Below, one piece after another: positions 10,726 to 19,835 of a stretch of DNA of 64,000 bases (its first letter is position 1; the number at the start of each line of letters is the position of its first letter). The stretch lies in assembly GCF_014192155.1 (NCBI RefSeq), contig NZ_JACHXO010000003.1:310001-374000 (forward strand), in the 5' to 3' direction. The position numbers and the translations under genes are program-made. The notes under the pieces were generated by a model. It ran no database searches and was not told where the DNA came from. It saw only the letters and a program-made list of their open reading frames with translations. Origin of the DNA: Roseateles terrae. Its GTDB lineage: Bacteria > Pseudomonadota > Gammaproteobacteria > Burkholderiales > Burkholderiaceae_C.

Positions 10726-11934
10726 GTGGAACTCGTCCAACTTCCCCCTCACAGCCTGCGGGTGGGGCAGATGCTGTCCTTCTCCTTGCGGGATGCGGCA
10801 GGGCATCTGCTGTTCGCCGCCGGCCACCCGCTGCCCGACACCCCGCAGGTGCGGGACCTGATCGCGCGCGGTCCGTTTGTGCAGGTGCATGAGACGCGGG
10901 AATACCAGCGGGCCCTGGCCCACAAGCTGGACACCATGGTGATGCAGGGCGCGCCGATCGCCGCCCTGGCCCGTGCCCAGACCGATTTCCATGCCGACCT
11001 GCGGCCGGAACGTCCCGCCCGGGCGGCGCCGCAAAGCGAGATCGAAGCCTGGAGTGATCTGCAATCGCAGACCCAGCAGTTGCTGCGGGATCCCGAGCGG
11101 CCCGACTTCCTGGTGCGGCTGTCCCAGTTGCTGGACCGGGTGCTGGCGCGGCTGCATCCGCAGCCCGACCCGTCACTGGCGCTGCTGATCCACGACGCGG
11201 GCCAGGAGCCGATGGACTACAGCGCCCGCCATGCGCTGCTGACGCTGGTGATGGCCGAGATGACCGCCCGCCAGCTCGGCTGGGGCGAAGCGCGGCGCCG
11301 GGTGCTGTCGCTGGCGGCGCTGACGATGAACCTGAGCATCAGCCGCGACCAGGACCAGTGGGCCCTGCGCCCCGGCGCCCTGGCCGCCAGTGAACGGCAG
11401 GCGCTCGACGGTCACGGCGACCGTGCCGCCGATCTGTTGCGGGGCATGGGTGTGGATGACGACGCCTGGCTGACCGCCGTGCGCCTGCATCACGACGCCG
11501 GCCCCGGCCCGCTGTCGGGTCGCTCCGATGGTGAGCTGATGGCGCGACTGCTGCGCCGTATCGACGTCTATGGCGCCCGCATCAGCCCACGGCGCGGACG
11601 GCGGGCGCTGTCGGCGGCGCAGGCGGCCCGTTCGGTCTATCTGGACGAGCAACAGGCCCCGGACGAAGCCGGCGCCGCTCTGATCAAGGCCATCGGGCTG
11701 TTCCCACCCGGGTCACTCGTGCGGCTGGCCAGCGGCGAAGAAGCGATGGTGCTCAAGCGCGGCCATGCCGCCAACGAGCCGACGGTGGCGGCACTGGTGG
11801 GGCGCAGCGGCACGCCGCTGACCTCCCCCGTCATCCGCGACACGCGGGTGCCGACCAACGCCATCAGCGCCAGCCTCGCACCGCACGAAGTGCGGCTGCG
11901 AGTGCAGATGGACGCGCTGATGAAGCTTTACTGA
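10726..11934 (+). CDS. HD-GYP-like protein with degenerate catalytic motifs
   Basis: A 402-residue protein starting at GTG. It has the layout of HD-GYP c-di-GMP phosphodiesterases: an N-terminal domain of about 130 residues, a helical HD-like core (about 160-320) and the C-terminal segment [21 protein letters not shown]. Some landmarks survive ([33 protein letters not shown]). The metal-binding HD dyad is replaced by Thr-Met in LTMN (199-202), and the GYP motif is replaced by a Gly/Pro/Ser stretch. It is therefore probably not a phosphodiesterase and may be a binding or scaffold protein. It lies between the two methionine synthase genes on the opposite strand and overlaps the 3' end of the homocysteine-binding half by 7 bases. 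Confidence 0.75.
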   Translation: MELVQLPPHSLRVGQMLSFSLRDAAGHLLFAAGHPLPDTPQVRDLIARGPFVQVHETREYQRALAHKLDTMVMQGAPIAALARAQTDFHADLRPERPARAAPQSEIEAWSDLQSQTQQLLRDPERPDFLVRLSQLLDRVLARLHPQPDPSLALLIHDAGQEPMDYSARHALLTLVMAEMTARQLGWGEARRRVLSLAALTMNLSISRDQDQWALRPGALAASERQALDGHGDRAADLLRGMGVDDDAWLTAVRLHHDAGPGPLSGRSDGELMARLLRRIDVYGARISPRRGRRALSAAQAARSVYLDEQQAPDEAGAALIKAIGLFPPGSLVRLASGEEAMVLKRGHAANEPTVAALVGRSGTPLTSPVIRDTRVPTNAISASLAPHEVRLRVQMDALMKLY

Positions 11935-13013
11935 TCTTCCGTCACCAGCCCGGAGAACATCTTGCTGCCCCAGCGGCGCGGCTGGTAGCTGGACACCTTC
12001 TGCGCGATGGCGCGGATGTGATCCGGCGTCGTGCCGCAGCAGCCTCCGGCGATGTTCAGGAAACCCGCGCTGGCAAATTCCCCCACCAGACGGCCGGTGA
12101 CGTCCGGCGTCTCATCGAAGCCGGTGTCGCTCATCGGATTGGGCAGGCCGGCATTGGGATAGCAGGAGATGGCGGTGTCATCGGCGGCCTTGGACAGCTC
12201 TTCGATGTAGGGCCGCATCAGCGCGGCACCCAGGGCGCAGTTCAGGCCGATGGCCAGCGGACGCGCGTGACGCACCGAATGCCAGAAGGCGGTGACCGTC
12301 TGGCCGGACAGGATGCGGCCGGAGGCATCGGTGACCGTGCCGGAGATGATCACCGGCAGGCGCTCACCGGTGTCTTCCATCAGCTCATCCAGCGCGAAGA
12401 TGGCGGCCTTGGCATTGAGCGTGTCGAAGATGGTCTCAACCAGGAACAGGTCCACCCCGCCTTCCAGCAGGCCCTTGGCCTGCTCGTAATAGGCGGCGCG
12501 CAGGGTGTCGAAGTCGATGTTGCGAGCGCCCGGGTCGTTGACGTCCGGGCTGATGGACGCGGTGCGCGGCGTCGGGCCGAGGGCGCCGGCGGCAAACCGG
12601 GGTTTGTCGGGCGTGCTGAAGGCGTCGCAGGCTTCGCGGGCGAGGCGCGCGGCGGCAACGTTCATTTCGTAGGCGAGATGCGCGAGGCCATAGTCCTCCT
12701 GCGCCACCGAGGTGGTGCCGAAGGTATTGGTCTCGATGATGTCCGCCCCGGCATCCAGGTACTGGCGGTGGATCTCGGAGATCACCTCCGGCTTGGTCAG
12801 CACCAGCAAATCGTTGTTGCCCTTGAGATCCTTGGGATGGTCCACCAGCCGGGCGCCGCGGAAGTCCGCTTCGGTCAGCTTGTAGCGCTGGATCATCGTG
12901 CCCATGGCGCCGTCCAGCACCGCAATGCGCTGTTGCAGGATGGCGGGCAGGGCCGCGCCGCGGGTGTAGCGCACGGTCGAGGGGACAGTGGGGCGGACAG
13001 GGGAGGCAGTCAT
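11928..13013 (-). CDS. metH: Methionine synthase, homocysteine-binding part (homocysteine S-methyltransferase domain)
   Basis: A 361-residue single-domain protein equivalent to the N-terminal module of MetH. It binds zinc and homocysteine and accepts the methyl group from methylcobalamin on the partner protein. Diagnostic segments are [10 protein letters not shown] near the N terminus and the zinc thiolates in GLNCALG and [15 protein letters not shown]. The length fits the module. Together with the 935-residue partner it restores all four MetH modules. The two genes point the same way but are separated by about 1.5 kb holding a plus-strand gene. The upstream gap (13014-13121) holds no SAH-riboswitch-like sequence and no cobalamin riboswitch signature that I can see, so the halves are probably controlled differently. 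Confidence 0.95.
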   Translation of the reverse strand: MTASPVRPTVPSTVRYTRGAALPAILQQRIAVLDGAMGTMIQRYKLTEADFRGARLVDHPKDLKGNNDLLVLTKPEVISEIHRQYLDAGADIIETNTFGTTSVAQEDYGLAHLAYEMNVAAARLAREACDAFSTPDKPRFAAGALGPTPRTASISPDVNDPGARNIDFDTLRAAYYEQAKGLLEGGVDLFLVETIFDTLNAKAAIFALDELMEDTGERLPVIISGTVTDASGRILSGQTVTAFWHSVRHARPLAIGLNCALGAALMRPYIEELSKAADDTAISCYPNAGLPNPMSDTGFDETPDVTGRLVGEFASAGFLNIAGGCCGTTPDHIRAIAQKVSSYQPRRWGSKMFSGLVTEDQ

Positions 13014-13061
13014 GCCGGTATTGTAGGAAGCCTGTCCAGTCCCCGGTGGCCGCAGGGGTGG

Positions 13062-13100
13062 CTGCTGCCGGCCCGCAGCCTTCGCCAGGGCCGGCGGCAG
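13062..13100. other. GC-rich hairpin between the DUF4197 and metH genes
   Basis: CTGCTGCCGGCCC (13062-13074) pairs with GGGCCGGCGGCAG (13088-13100), 13 bp with one G-T wobble. No T-tract follows in the direction of either gene, so it is not a standard intrinsic terminator. The 11-mer GCAGCCTTCGC occurs twice here (13075-13085 and 13097-13107). Confidence 0.45.
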
Positions 13101-13121
13101 CCTTCGCGGCGCGCTGAAACG

Positions 13122-13820
13122 TCAGCCAAAGACCTTGCGCAGGATGGCGCTGCCGGTGCCGATCGGGTCCTGGCGGATCTTCTTTTCTTCTTCGCCGATC
13201 ATGTAATAGAGGCCATCCAGCGCCTTGTCGGTGACATAGGACTGGAGATTGGCATCTTCACGGCGCACCAGGCCGAAGGCCGCCGCCTTGCCGGCCACGG
13301 CGTTGTATTTGTCCGCCAGCGACTGACGCTCGGTGGCCTTGGTGACGATGGGCAGGAAACGACCCATCAGCGGCTCACGGGTCTTGTCCTCGAAGAAGCG
13401 GGTGACCGCGTTGTCGCCGCCGCGCACGATGCGCAGCGCGTCTTCCACCGAAATGTTGCGCACGGTGCTGACGAGCAATTGGCGCGCTTCCGGCACCGCC
13501 TGCTCGGCGGCCCGGTTCATCGCGGTGACCAGATCGTCCAGGCGCTTGCCCTGGCCGGTGGTGCGCAGCAGCCGGGCGGCATCCCGCAGGCTGCCGGGCA
13601 GCTCGATGCGCACCTGGGGATTGCCCAGGAAACCGTCCGTGCGGCCCAGGTTGGTGAGGGCCGCCTGCGCGCCCCGCTCCAGGGCCGCCCGCACGCCGGT
13701 GGCGGCATCGCCCTCGGTGAGGTTGAAGGCGGCCAACGCACCAGGCGGGGCGAAGGCGCCCAGGGCGGTGAGGGAAGTCAGGCTGGCGCCCAGCCAGCCG
13801 CAGAGGTCACGTCGTTGCAT
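13122..13820 (-). CDS. DUF4197 family periplasmic protein
   Basis: A 232-residue protein with an N-terminal export signal (hydrophobic LGASLTSLTALGAFAPPGAL, then A-A-F). The mature part is mostly helical and contains the DUF4197 landmarks ALERGAQAALTNLGRTDGFL, RIELPGSL, a central RNISVEDALRIVRGGDNA-type segment and GLYYMIGEEEKKIRQDP near the C terminus. The family is widespread in proteobacteria and has no known function. GGAG lies nine bases before the ATG at 13820. The start codon follows the FAH-family stop by one base, so the two genes are very likely co-transcribed and translationally coupled. Confidence 0.85.
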   Translation of the reverse strand: MQRRDLCGWLGASLTSLTALGAFAPPGALAAFNLTEGDAATGVRAALERGAQAALTNLGRTDGFLGNPQVRIELPGSLRDAARLLRTTGQGKRLDDLVTAMNRAAEQAVPEARQLLVSTVRNISVEDALRIVRGGDNAVTRFFEDKTREPLMGRFLPIVTKATERQSLADKYNAVAGKAAAFGLVRREDANLQSYVTDKALDGLYYMIGEEEKKIRQDPIGTGSAILRKVFG

Positions 13821-13821
13821 C

Positions 13822-14901
13822 TCATGTCTCCAAATTCTGCGCGGGCTCCGAGTCAGCGGGGTCGCCCTCATTCTGCTCGTCTACATCCTGCGCCTCACGC
13901 AATTCGCGCAATTCACGCGCTTCACGCGCTTCACGCGCGTCGTCCAGGGCGTCGGTCGTCTCTTCGACTTCCGCATCGTCTTCTTCAGCGACTGCGGAGG
14001 TCGGCTCGGCCAGGTCCATATCGATTGCACCGAACGGGCTGCCGCCGTCAGCCAGCTTGAAGTCGATGCGCAGGCTGTCGCCGTCCTTGAGCGTCACCAC
14101 CGCACCACCGCCCGGCATGCCCGCACCCACCAGCGTGCCGGCCCGCAGCGGACGACGGCGCGCCGCCTCGGCGATCAGATCGCCAAAGCTCCACTCCATG
14201 CCGTCCCGCGCCTCCAGCAGCGGCTGCTTGCGCCCGTTGCGGTGCATCTGGATCTGCAGGGCCGCCCGGCCGAGGTACCAGGCCCCCGGCAATTCGTCCG
14301 GCGTGATCGCCACCGGCGCAAACTGCAGCGCGGGGCGGCTGTGCAGCGCCGGCCAGCCCTGCGCCAGCTCTTCCTGCTGCACCGGCCGCAGCACCCAGGC
14401 ATTTACCACCATCAGCAGCCGCACCGCGTCCAGCGCCTGCGAGGGCACCGCATCGGCGGGCAAATCGCCCAGGCACGCCACCAGTTGCGGCTCGGGCTCC
14501 AGGCCCGGCAGGCCGCGCAGCAGCGGCGTGTCGTTCGGCCCCAGCAGGGCTTCCCCGCCGCCCATGCGCATCAGCGGGCTGCTCAGTCGCTCCGGCATGG
14601 GCACCTCACGCGCGCGCAGCTCGGCGCCATGAGCCGGATATCCCTCGCCGGCCATCCATGCCGCGGGCCGGGCCAGCGGCGGCAGGCATTGCCGGGTGTC
14701 GAAACTGAAGGCATGCCGCGCCCGATTCTGGTTCAACGCCTGCGACAACGCCTCCAGTTGGGGCGCCATGAAATTCCAGTCGTCCAGCACCTGCTGCAGC
14801 CGGGTGGCAATACCGGTGGCGAAGCAGGCCTGGCTCAGGTCACGCGAGACGACCACCAACTGGCCGTCACGCGACCCATCGCGGTAGGTGGCGAGTTTCA
14901 T
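13822..14901 (-). CDS. Fumarylacetoacetate hydrolase (FAH)-family protein with charged repeat tail
   Basis: A 359-residue protein starting MKLATYRDGSRDG, a typical opening of FAH-family hydrolases/decarboxylases. The core shows LGPNDTPLLRG, EPEPQLVACLG with paired acidic residues, EWSFGDLIAEAARRR and TLVGAGMPGGGAVVTLKDGD. The metal-binding Asn-Asp of classic FAH enzymes (YTVFND) appears as VVNAW, so activity is uncertain. After the domain, about 60 residues form an unusual acidic and Arg/Glu-rich tail containing AREAREARELRELRE, encoded by 9-bp tandem repeats. No good Shine-Dalgarno precedes the ATG. The stop codon sits one base from the start of the DUF4197 gene. Confidence 0.82.
   Translation of the reverse strand: MKLATYRDGSRDGQLVVVSRDLSQACFATGIATRLQQVLDDWNFMAPQLEALSQALNQNRARHAFSFDTRQCLPPLARPAAWMAGEGYPAHGAELRAREVPMPERLSSPLMRMGGGEALLGPNDTPLLRGLPGLEPEPQLVACLGDLPADAVPSQALDAVRLLMVVNAWVLRPVQQEELAQGWPALHSRPALQFAPVAITPDELPGAWYLGRAALQIQMHRNGRKQPLLEARDGMEWSFGDLIAEAARRRPLRAGTLVGAGMPGGGAVVTLKDGDSLRIDFKLADGGSPFGAIDMDLAEPTSAVAEEDDAEVEETTDALDDAREAREARELRELREAQDVDEQNEGDPADSEPAQNLET
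13897..13941. repeat. Five tandem 9-bp units inside the FAH-family gene
   Basis: ACGCAATTC, GCGCAATTC, ACGCGCTTC, ACGCGCTTC and ACGCGCGTC run head to tail on the plus strand. On the coding strand they give the tripeptide array A/L-R-E. Unit number could change by slippage without breaking the frame. Confidence 0.75.
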
Positions 14902-15149
14902 CGGGGAGGAGCGTGGGGTGGAAACCACCATTGTCACCCGGGACCACCCCGATCCCCGGGGCCGGGCGCCCGGATTGCTGGGAACTGGTGCAGGGCAAGG
15001 CCTCACTGCCTTGCCTGAATCGTGAACTTTCCCGCTGCCTTGTGCGCTTGGCGCCACACGGGGCTGAAACGGGCAGCGGAAGTTCTGCGACCATGGGTCA
15101 TGGCCGGGTTGCGGGTGCCGGGGGCTTGAAACCGGCGTATCGGGCCATA

Positions 15150-15168
15150 ACTCCTACAACGAAGGAGT
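15150..15168 (+). promoter_or_regulatory. Hairpin that covers the ribosome-binding site of the DUF3567 gene
   Basis: ACTCCT (15150-15155) is the exact complement of AGGAGT (15163-15168), with a 7-nt loop. The second arm contains the Shine-Dalgarno AAGGAG, which ends six bases before the ATG at 15173. The six-pair stem is weak enough to open and close, which would suit temperature- or ligand-dependent translation. This function is inferred. Confidence 0.45.
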
Positions 15169-15172
15169 ACTT

Positions 15173-15460
15173 ATGCACATGCTCTACGACTCACCCAGTT
15201 ACATCGTCGTTCAGTTCGATGTACCGGTCTCGTTGTCGCTGAGTGACCAGCCCCACCCGGATCATCCGCCGCTGCAACGCGATGGGTTCGAGATCGTGGA
15301 CAAGTTCAGCCGCAAGGAAATCTTCATCGAAGGCGCCCTGGCGCAGCAGTTCCAGGAAGGCGTCGAAGCCCTGATCGAACAAGGCCCCGACGTGGACGAT
15401 CTGGACGCTTTCATCGCTCAATATGCCAACCTCGGCCAGCAACCGGTCGTGATGCATTGA
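15173..15460 (+). CDS. DUF3567 family protein
   Basis: A 95-residue soluble acidic protein beginning MHMLYDSPSYIVVQFD, the recognisable opening of DUF3567, a small family found mainly in Betaproteobacteria and of unknown function. The C-terminal half is helical and acidic (DVDDLDAFIAQYANL). A strong AAGGAG precedes the ATG but can be masked by the hairpin at 15150-15168. It has its own upstream region of about 270 bp, shared with the divergent FAH-family gene, and looks monocistronic. Confidence 0.85.
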   Translation: MHMLYDSPSYIVVQFDVPVSLSLSDQPHPDHPPLQRDGFEIVDKFSRKEIFIEGALAQQFQEGVEALIEQGPDVDDLDAFIAQYANLGQQPVVMH

Positions 15461-15577
15461 GGGTGCATTGAGGGTGCACGGAGGGGCTCGGACGCCCCTC
15501 CTCCACGGGGCTTGCCGTGCCGCATCGCCTGGGCCAATATCCGAGCGAGTGTTGCACTCACTGCCGGGGTTCTGCCG

Positions 15578-17887
15578 ATGGCGAAGCGCGCGTCCACACC
15601 GCTGTTCTCTCCCGGCTATCACAGCAGCCCGGTCCTGGACCGCATGTGCTCGCACTTCGTGCTGACCCTGACGGTCCGCCACGCCAGCCGGTTCAATCCC
15701 CGCCGCGACCTCTCCGGCCTGCTCTCCCTCACCGCGCGTCATCTCGTCTGGCCGCCGCCGGTGCTGGGGCGGCTGCGGGCCTATCTGACCCGACGCTGCG
15801 AGGGTCACGCACTGTGGGCCGCCCACGACGCCCTCTCCGACGCCGCCTTTCTTGCGCGACACGCGGTCTGGCGTGGACCGTTTGCCGAAGGCACGGTGTT
15901 TTTCTACCTCGATGAATTCATCAAGGACGCTCCCAAGGACCTGCTGACCCTGCTCGCCTGCACCTGCGACACGCTGGAGCAGCAATTGCGAACCGAATCG
16001 ACGCTGGTGCAGCAGAACATCGCGGCGCTCGGGCACTTGCTGCAGCTCAATGCGGCGGAGCGGGCGCTGCTGCTGTATGGGACGCTGGCGCGTTATCAGC
16101 GGGAACTGCGCGGGGCCCTGGTGGAATTCAAGGTCAATACTGCCCAGGAAGCCTTCGCCACGCTGGCCGATGTGGCCGGTGTCGACGCCCGCGAGGTGGC
16201 CGAAGCGCTGCGCACCGGCTCCCGGCTGGAGCGGGTGGGCATGGTGGAGAACCTGATCGCCGAGCACAACATCACCGACCTGTCCGACCTGATGAAGGTC
16301 AGCGACCAGCTGCCGCCGGTGCTGATGCGTGAATACCGCAATCCGCAGGACCTGATGGCCGTCTTCACGCGGCCGGTAACGGACAGCGCCTTGCACCGGC
16401 AGGATTTCGAATTCATTGCCGACGAACTTGACGTGCTCGCCACGCTGCTTCGACAGGCGGTGCAGCAGCGGCAGCCCGGGGTGAACATCCTCCTCTACGG
16501 CCCTCCGGGGACGGGCAAGACCGAGCTGGCCAAGGTGGCCGCCCGCGAAGCGGGGTTGACGCTCTATGAAGTTGAATACGCCGACCGCGATGGCAATGCC
16601 CTCGGCGGCCGGGACCGCTATCGATCACTGCAGATCAGCCAGGTGTTCCTCAAGTCCAGCGGCGACGTGGCCCTGCTGTTCGATGAAGTCGAAGACGTCT
16701 TCCCGCATCTGAGCGGCGACACCGCTCACCTGATGGCCCGGCTCGATGCCGCGCTGGAGCTGCCGCCGCCCATGGCGGTGAATGGCAAGGCCTGGGTCAA
16801 CCAGATCCTGGAACACAACCCGGTGCCGGTGCTGTGGATCACCAATCGCATCGAGCACATCGACCCGGCCTTCCGGCGACGCTTTCAGTACCACCTGGAG
16901 CTGAAGAGCCCGCCGCCCGGCGCACGGCTGGGACTGGTGCGCAAGGCGCTGGCGGAGCTGACCGTGCCGGAAGGCTTTGCCCAGCGGCTCGCCGAGCGTC
17001 CTGGCCTGACGCCCGCGCAGGTCCGCACGGCAGTGCGCTTCGCGCGGCTGGCGGGTCGGGGCGATTCGGCGTCGGACAATGAAGCCCTGATCCAGCGCCA
17101 GCTCGCGCATGCCGACAAGGCGCTGGGCCATGGCGACGCGCAGCCCCTGGAGCGCCCTCGCCCGGCGCATTACGGGCTGGACCTCATCCACTACGAAGCC
17201 CGCTTCGAACTGCCACAGCTGGTGGAGGCGCTGCGCAGGCGCGGGATGGGCAGCCTCTGTTTCTTCGGTCCGCCCGGCAGCGGGAAGACCGCCCTGGCGG
17301 AGCACATCGCCGATGCGCTGCAGCGACCTCTCATGGTGCGCCTGGCCAGCGACCTGATGAGCAAATACGTCGGTGAGACGGAGCAGAACATGGCCCGCAT
17401 GTTCGACGCCGCCCAGCAGGATCAGGCGGTGCTGCTCCTGGACGAAGCCGACAGCTTCCTGCGCAGCCGCCGGCGGGCCGAGCGCCATTACGAAGTCAGC
17501 GAAGTCAATGAGATGCTGGCCGGCATGGAGCGGTTTGCCGGCATCTTCATCTGCACCACCAATGCCTTTGATGACCTGGACGAAGCGGCCTTGCGTCGCT
17601 TCAGCTTCAAGGTGCGCTTCCTGCCGATGCGGCCGGAGCAGCGGCTGCGGCTGTTGGAGCTGGAGACCGGACAGCCGGTGCAGGCCCCGGCGGCGGAGCG
17701 GCTGGCGGCGCTGGATCAGCTGACGCTGGGCGACTTCGCGGCGGTCCGTCAGCAGGCCGAGATCCTGGGCACGCCGCTGCAGCCGGACGAGTTCCTGCAG
17801 TTGCTGGAGGCAGAGCACCGGGTGAAACCGGAGGTGCGGCAACGGCGGGCGATGGGGTTCCGGCCTGGAGGCGTCAGCGGTCACTGA
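15578..17887 (+). CDS. Double-AAA ATPase
   Basis: A 769-residue protein with two AAA modules after a helical N-terminal region of about 270 residues. Module 1 has Walker A GPPGTGKTEL (about 308-317), Walker B LLFDEVED and an Arg-rich sensor region near AFRRRFQYHLEL. Module 2 has Walker A GPPGSGKTAL (about 564-573), the pore-loop-like segment SKYVGETEQN, Walker B LLLDEADSF and the arginine-finger region ALRRFSFKV. The SKYVGE segment resembles the substrate-gripping pore loop of Vps4/spastin/FtsH-type AAA unfoldases, so remodelling of a protein partner is likely. No protease or chaperone partner lies beside it. The start at the internal ATG 15578 is preferred over 15512 because the domain-like sequence begins there. 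Confidence 0.85.
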   Translation: MAKRASTPLFSPGYHSSPVLDRMCSHFVLTLTVRHASRFNPRRDLSGLLSLTARHLVWPPPVLGRLRAYLTRRCEGHALWAAHDALSDAAFLARHAVWRGPFAEGTVFFYLDEFIKDAPKDLLTLLACTCDTLEQQLRTESTLVQQNIAALGHLLQLNAAERALLLYGTLARYQRELRGALVEFKVNTAQEAFATLADVAGVDAREVAEALRTGSRLERVGMVENLIAEHNITDLSDLMKVSDQLPPVLMREYRNPQDLMAVFTRPVTDSALHRQDFEFIADELDVLATLLRQAVQQRQPGVNILLYGPPGTGKTELAKVAAREAGLTLYEVEYADRDGNALGGRDRYRSLQISQVFLKSSGDVALLFDEVEDVFPHLSGDTAHLMARLDAALELPPPMAVNGKAWVNQILEHNPVPVLWITNRIEHIDPAFRRRFQYHLELKSPPPGARLGLVRKALAELTVPEGFAQRLAERPGLTPAQVRTAVRFARLAGRGDSASDNEALIQRQLAHADKALGHGDAQPLERPRPAHYGLDLIHYEARFELPQLVEALRRRGMGSLCFFGPPGSGKTALAEHIADALQRPLMVRLASDLMSKYVGETEQNMARMFDAAQQDQAVLLLDEADSFLRSRRRAERHYEVSEVNEMLAGMERFAGIFICTTNAFDDLDEAALRRFSFKVRFLPMRPEQRLRLLELETGQPVQAPAAERLAALDQLTLGDFAAVRQQAEILGTPLQPDEFLQLLEAEHRVKPEVRQRRAMGFRPGGVSGH

Positions 17888-17946
17888 CACCTGCACGCAC
17901 CGCCGGGATCCGGCATGTGGCCCGGAACTGTGGCATCGTGCCGCCC

Positions 17947-18948
17947 ATGTTGCCGTCCTCCCTGTCCACTGCCCTGCACCGCCGTGTGCTTCCCTGGCTG
18001 GTCACTGCCACCGCCGCGCTGATGACCTGGGCCGCGCCTGCCGTGGCGGCACCGACGGCCACGGCGCCACCGCCGGCTTCCCCCCGCTGCCCGGCCGATC
18101 CCACGCCGGCGTCCGCCGAGCAGGTCCAGGCGCAGACGCGCGACCGGGGCATCCTCTGGACCCTGACCCGCGACGGCCACACCTCCTATCTGCACGCCAG
18201 CCTGCACCTTGGACGCCCGTCCTGGGCGGCGCCGGGTCCGCAGCTCAAGGCCGCCCTGGGCCGGGTGGATGCGGTCGCCCTGGAACTGGACCCGCTGGAC
18301 AGCACCGCCTGGACCCTGCCGCCCATCCCGACACTGCCCATCGACGCCCAGCTGCAGAAGCGGCTGGCGGCGCAGGTCCGCAGTGCCTGCCTGCCCGCCC
18401 AGGCGCTGGCTTCGATGCATCCGCTGCTGCAGCTCAGCACCCTCACCCTGTCGCAGGCGCGCGGCCTGGGGCTGGACGTCCAATATGGTCAGGAGGTGCT
18501 GCTGAGCCGCTGGGCGCGGGAGCGGCAGCTGCCGGTCATCGCCCTGGAAACCCTGCAGGGCCAGCTCTCCGCGCTGCTGCCGGAAGATCCGGACGAGGCC
18601 CGCCATGAACTGCGCGCCGGCCTGCGCCAGCTGGAACGGCCCGCCGCGCTGCAGCGCATGCTCAAGGACCTGGTGGATACCTGGGAGCGCGGCGACCTGC
18701 GCCGCCTCGCCCGTTATGAAGACTGGTGCCAGTGCATCCAGGACGCCCGCGACCGCGCCGCCCTGGCCCGCGAGAACGACGGCCGCAATCCCAACCTCGC
18801 CGCCCGCATCTCGGAACTGCATCAGCAGGGCCAGTCCTTGCTGGTGGCGGTGGGTGCGCTGCACATGACCGGGCCCCAGGCCCTGCCAACTTTGTTGCGC
18901 CAGCAGGGATTCGAGGTGACCCAGGTGCATCCCGCCCCCGCGAAGTGA
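17947..18948 (+). CDS. TraB/GumN family protein
   Basis: A 333-residue secreted protein. An N-terminal signal (WLVTATAALMTWAAPAVAA) is followed by the TraB/GumN fold landmarks: LHASLHLGRPSW, VALELDPLD, VIALETLQGQL, NPNLAARI and the closing VAVGALHMTGPQALPTLL. The family has two GX2H-like motifs and an ExxE-type glutamate set, proposed to form a Tiki-like metalloprotease site. Proteolytic activity of the bacterial members is mostly unproven. The chosen ATG (17947) directly precedes the signal peptide. It runs in the same direction as the MarC gene, 62 bases ahead of it. Confidence 0.87.
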   Translation: MLPSSLSTALHRRVLPWLVTATAALMTWAAPAVAAPTATAPPPASPRCPADPTPASAEQVQAQTRDRGILWTLTRDGHTSYLHASLHLGRPSWAAPGPQLKAALGRVDAVALELDPLDSTAWTLPPIPTLPIDAQLQKRLAAQVRSACLPAQALASMHPLLQLSTLTLSQARGLGLDVQYGQEVLLSRWARERQLPVIALETLQGQLSALLPEDPDEARHELRAGLRQLERPAALQRMLKDLVDTWERGDLRRLARYEDWCQCIQDARDRAALARENDGRNPNLAARISELHQQGQSLLVAVGALHMTGPQALPTLLRQQGFEVTQVHPAPAK

Positions 18949-19010
18949 CCGGTTTGCGGCACACTGCCCGGCTGTCTGCCCTCTGATCCCAACCGATTCC
19001 GGAGCTCCGC

Positions 19011-19685
19011 TTGGCTTCCCTTGCCTCCATCCTTCAGGCCCTGTTCCTGGTGCCGCTGACCCTGCTGCCCATCATCAACCCGGTGGGGGTGGCGCCCATC
19101 GTGATCGACGCCGCCGGCAACGACGACCGGGTGCTCAAGCGCCTGTCCCGTCAGGTGGCCATCAACGGCTGGGTGGTGATCGTGGTCTCGATGCTGGTGG
19201 GCACCTACGTGCTGGACCTGTTCGGCATTTCGCTGCCGGTGGTGCGGGTGGCCGGCGGCCTGCTGGTCGCCTTCAGCGCCTGGACCATGCTGACCCGTCA
19301 TGAAGAGACCGACGAGGTGCAGACGGCCATTGCGGAAGACGCCAGCGCCGACCTGACCGAGGCGGAGATCGTGCGCCGCAGCTTCTTCCCCATCACCTTC
19401 CCGCTGACCACCGGGCCGGGCTGCATCGCCGCCGCCATCGCGCTCGGGGCGCAGTTCCCGCGCCAGCCGCTGCCCTATGTGATGGGCGCCGGCGTGGCGG
19501 CCATCGGGGCTGCGATCACCGCGGCGGTCATCTACCTGATCTTCCGCAACGGCGGCCGGCTGCTGATGCGCCTGGGCGAGGTCGGCACCACGGTGATGAT
19601 GCGGCTGATGGCCTTTGTGCTGCTGTGCATCGGCATCCAGATTCTGTGGACCGGCTGGACCGACCTGAACAAACTGGCCGGATGA
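19011..19685 (+). CDS. MarC family integral membrane protein
   Basis: A 224-residue protein with about six hydrophobic helices. It opens with LFLVPLTLLPIINPVGVAP, the conserved MarC signature, and contains SFFPITFPLTTGPGCIAAAI, the second repeat signature. The family is related to amino-acid transporters (NAAT) and its substrate is unknown; early links to multiple antibiotic resistance were not upheld. The start is TTG at 19011, with GGAG about ten bases upstream and no in-frame ATG that would keep the first helix intact. Confidence 0.9.
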   Translation: MASLASILQALFLVPLTLLPIINPVGVAPIVIDAAGNDDRVLKRLSRQVAINGWVVIVVSMLVGTYVLDLFGISLPVVRVAGGLLVAFSAWTMLTRHEETDEVQTAIAEDASADLTEAEIVRRSFFPITFPLTTGPGCIAAAIALGAQFPRQPLPYVMGAGVAAIGAAITAAVIYLIFRNGGRLLMRLGEVGTTVMMRLMAFVLLCIGIQILWTGWTDLNKLAG

Positions 19686-19835
19686 GCCGGCGCGGGTGAG
19701 ACCGCTCGAGACAGCGCCGGCGTGACCGCATGACGGCACGCCGAACACCGCGCCGACCACCACGAGAAACCATCGCCGTCGATCGGCGCCGGAAGACGTA
19801 GGATGGGCCTCGCACCCAGCAACGCGAGGTCAAGC

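Noticed and set aside
13014-13121. Cobalamin riboswitch before the homocysteine half of methionine synthase
   Set aside because: No B12-box-like GCCACTG segment or matching leader is visible, and the gap is only 108 bases with a simple GC hairpin.
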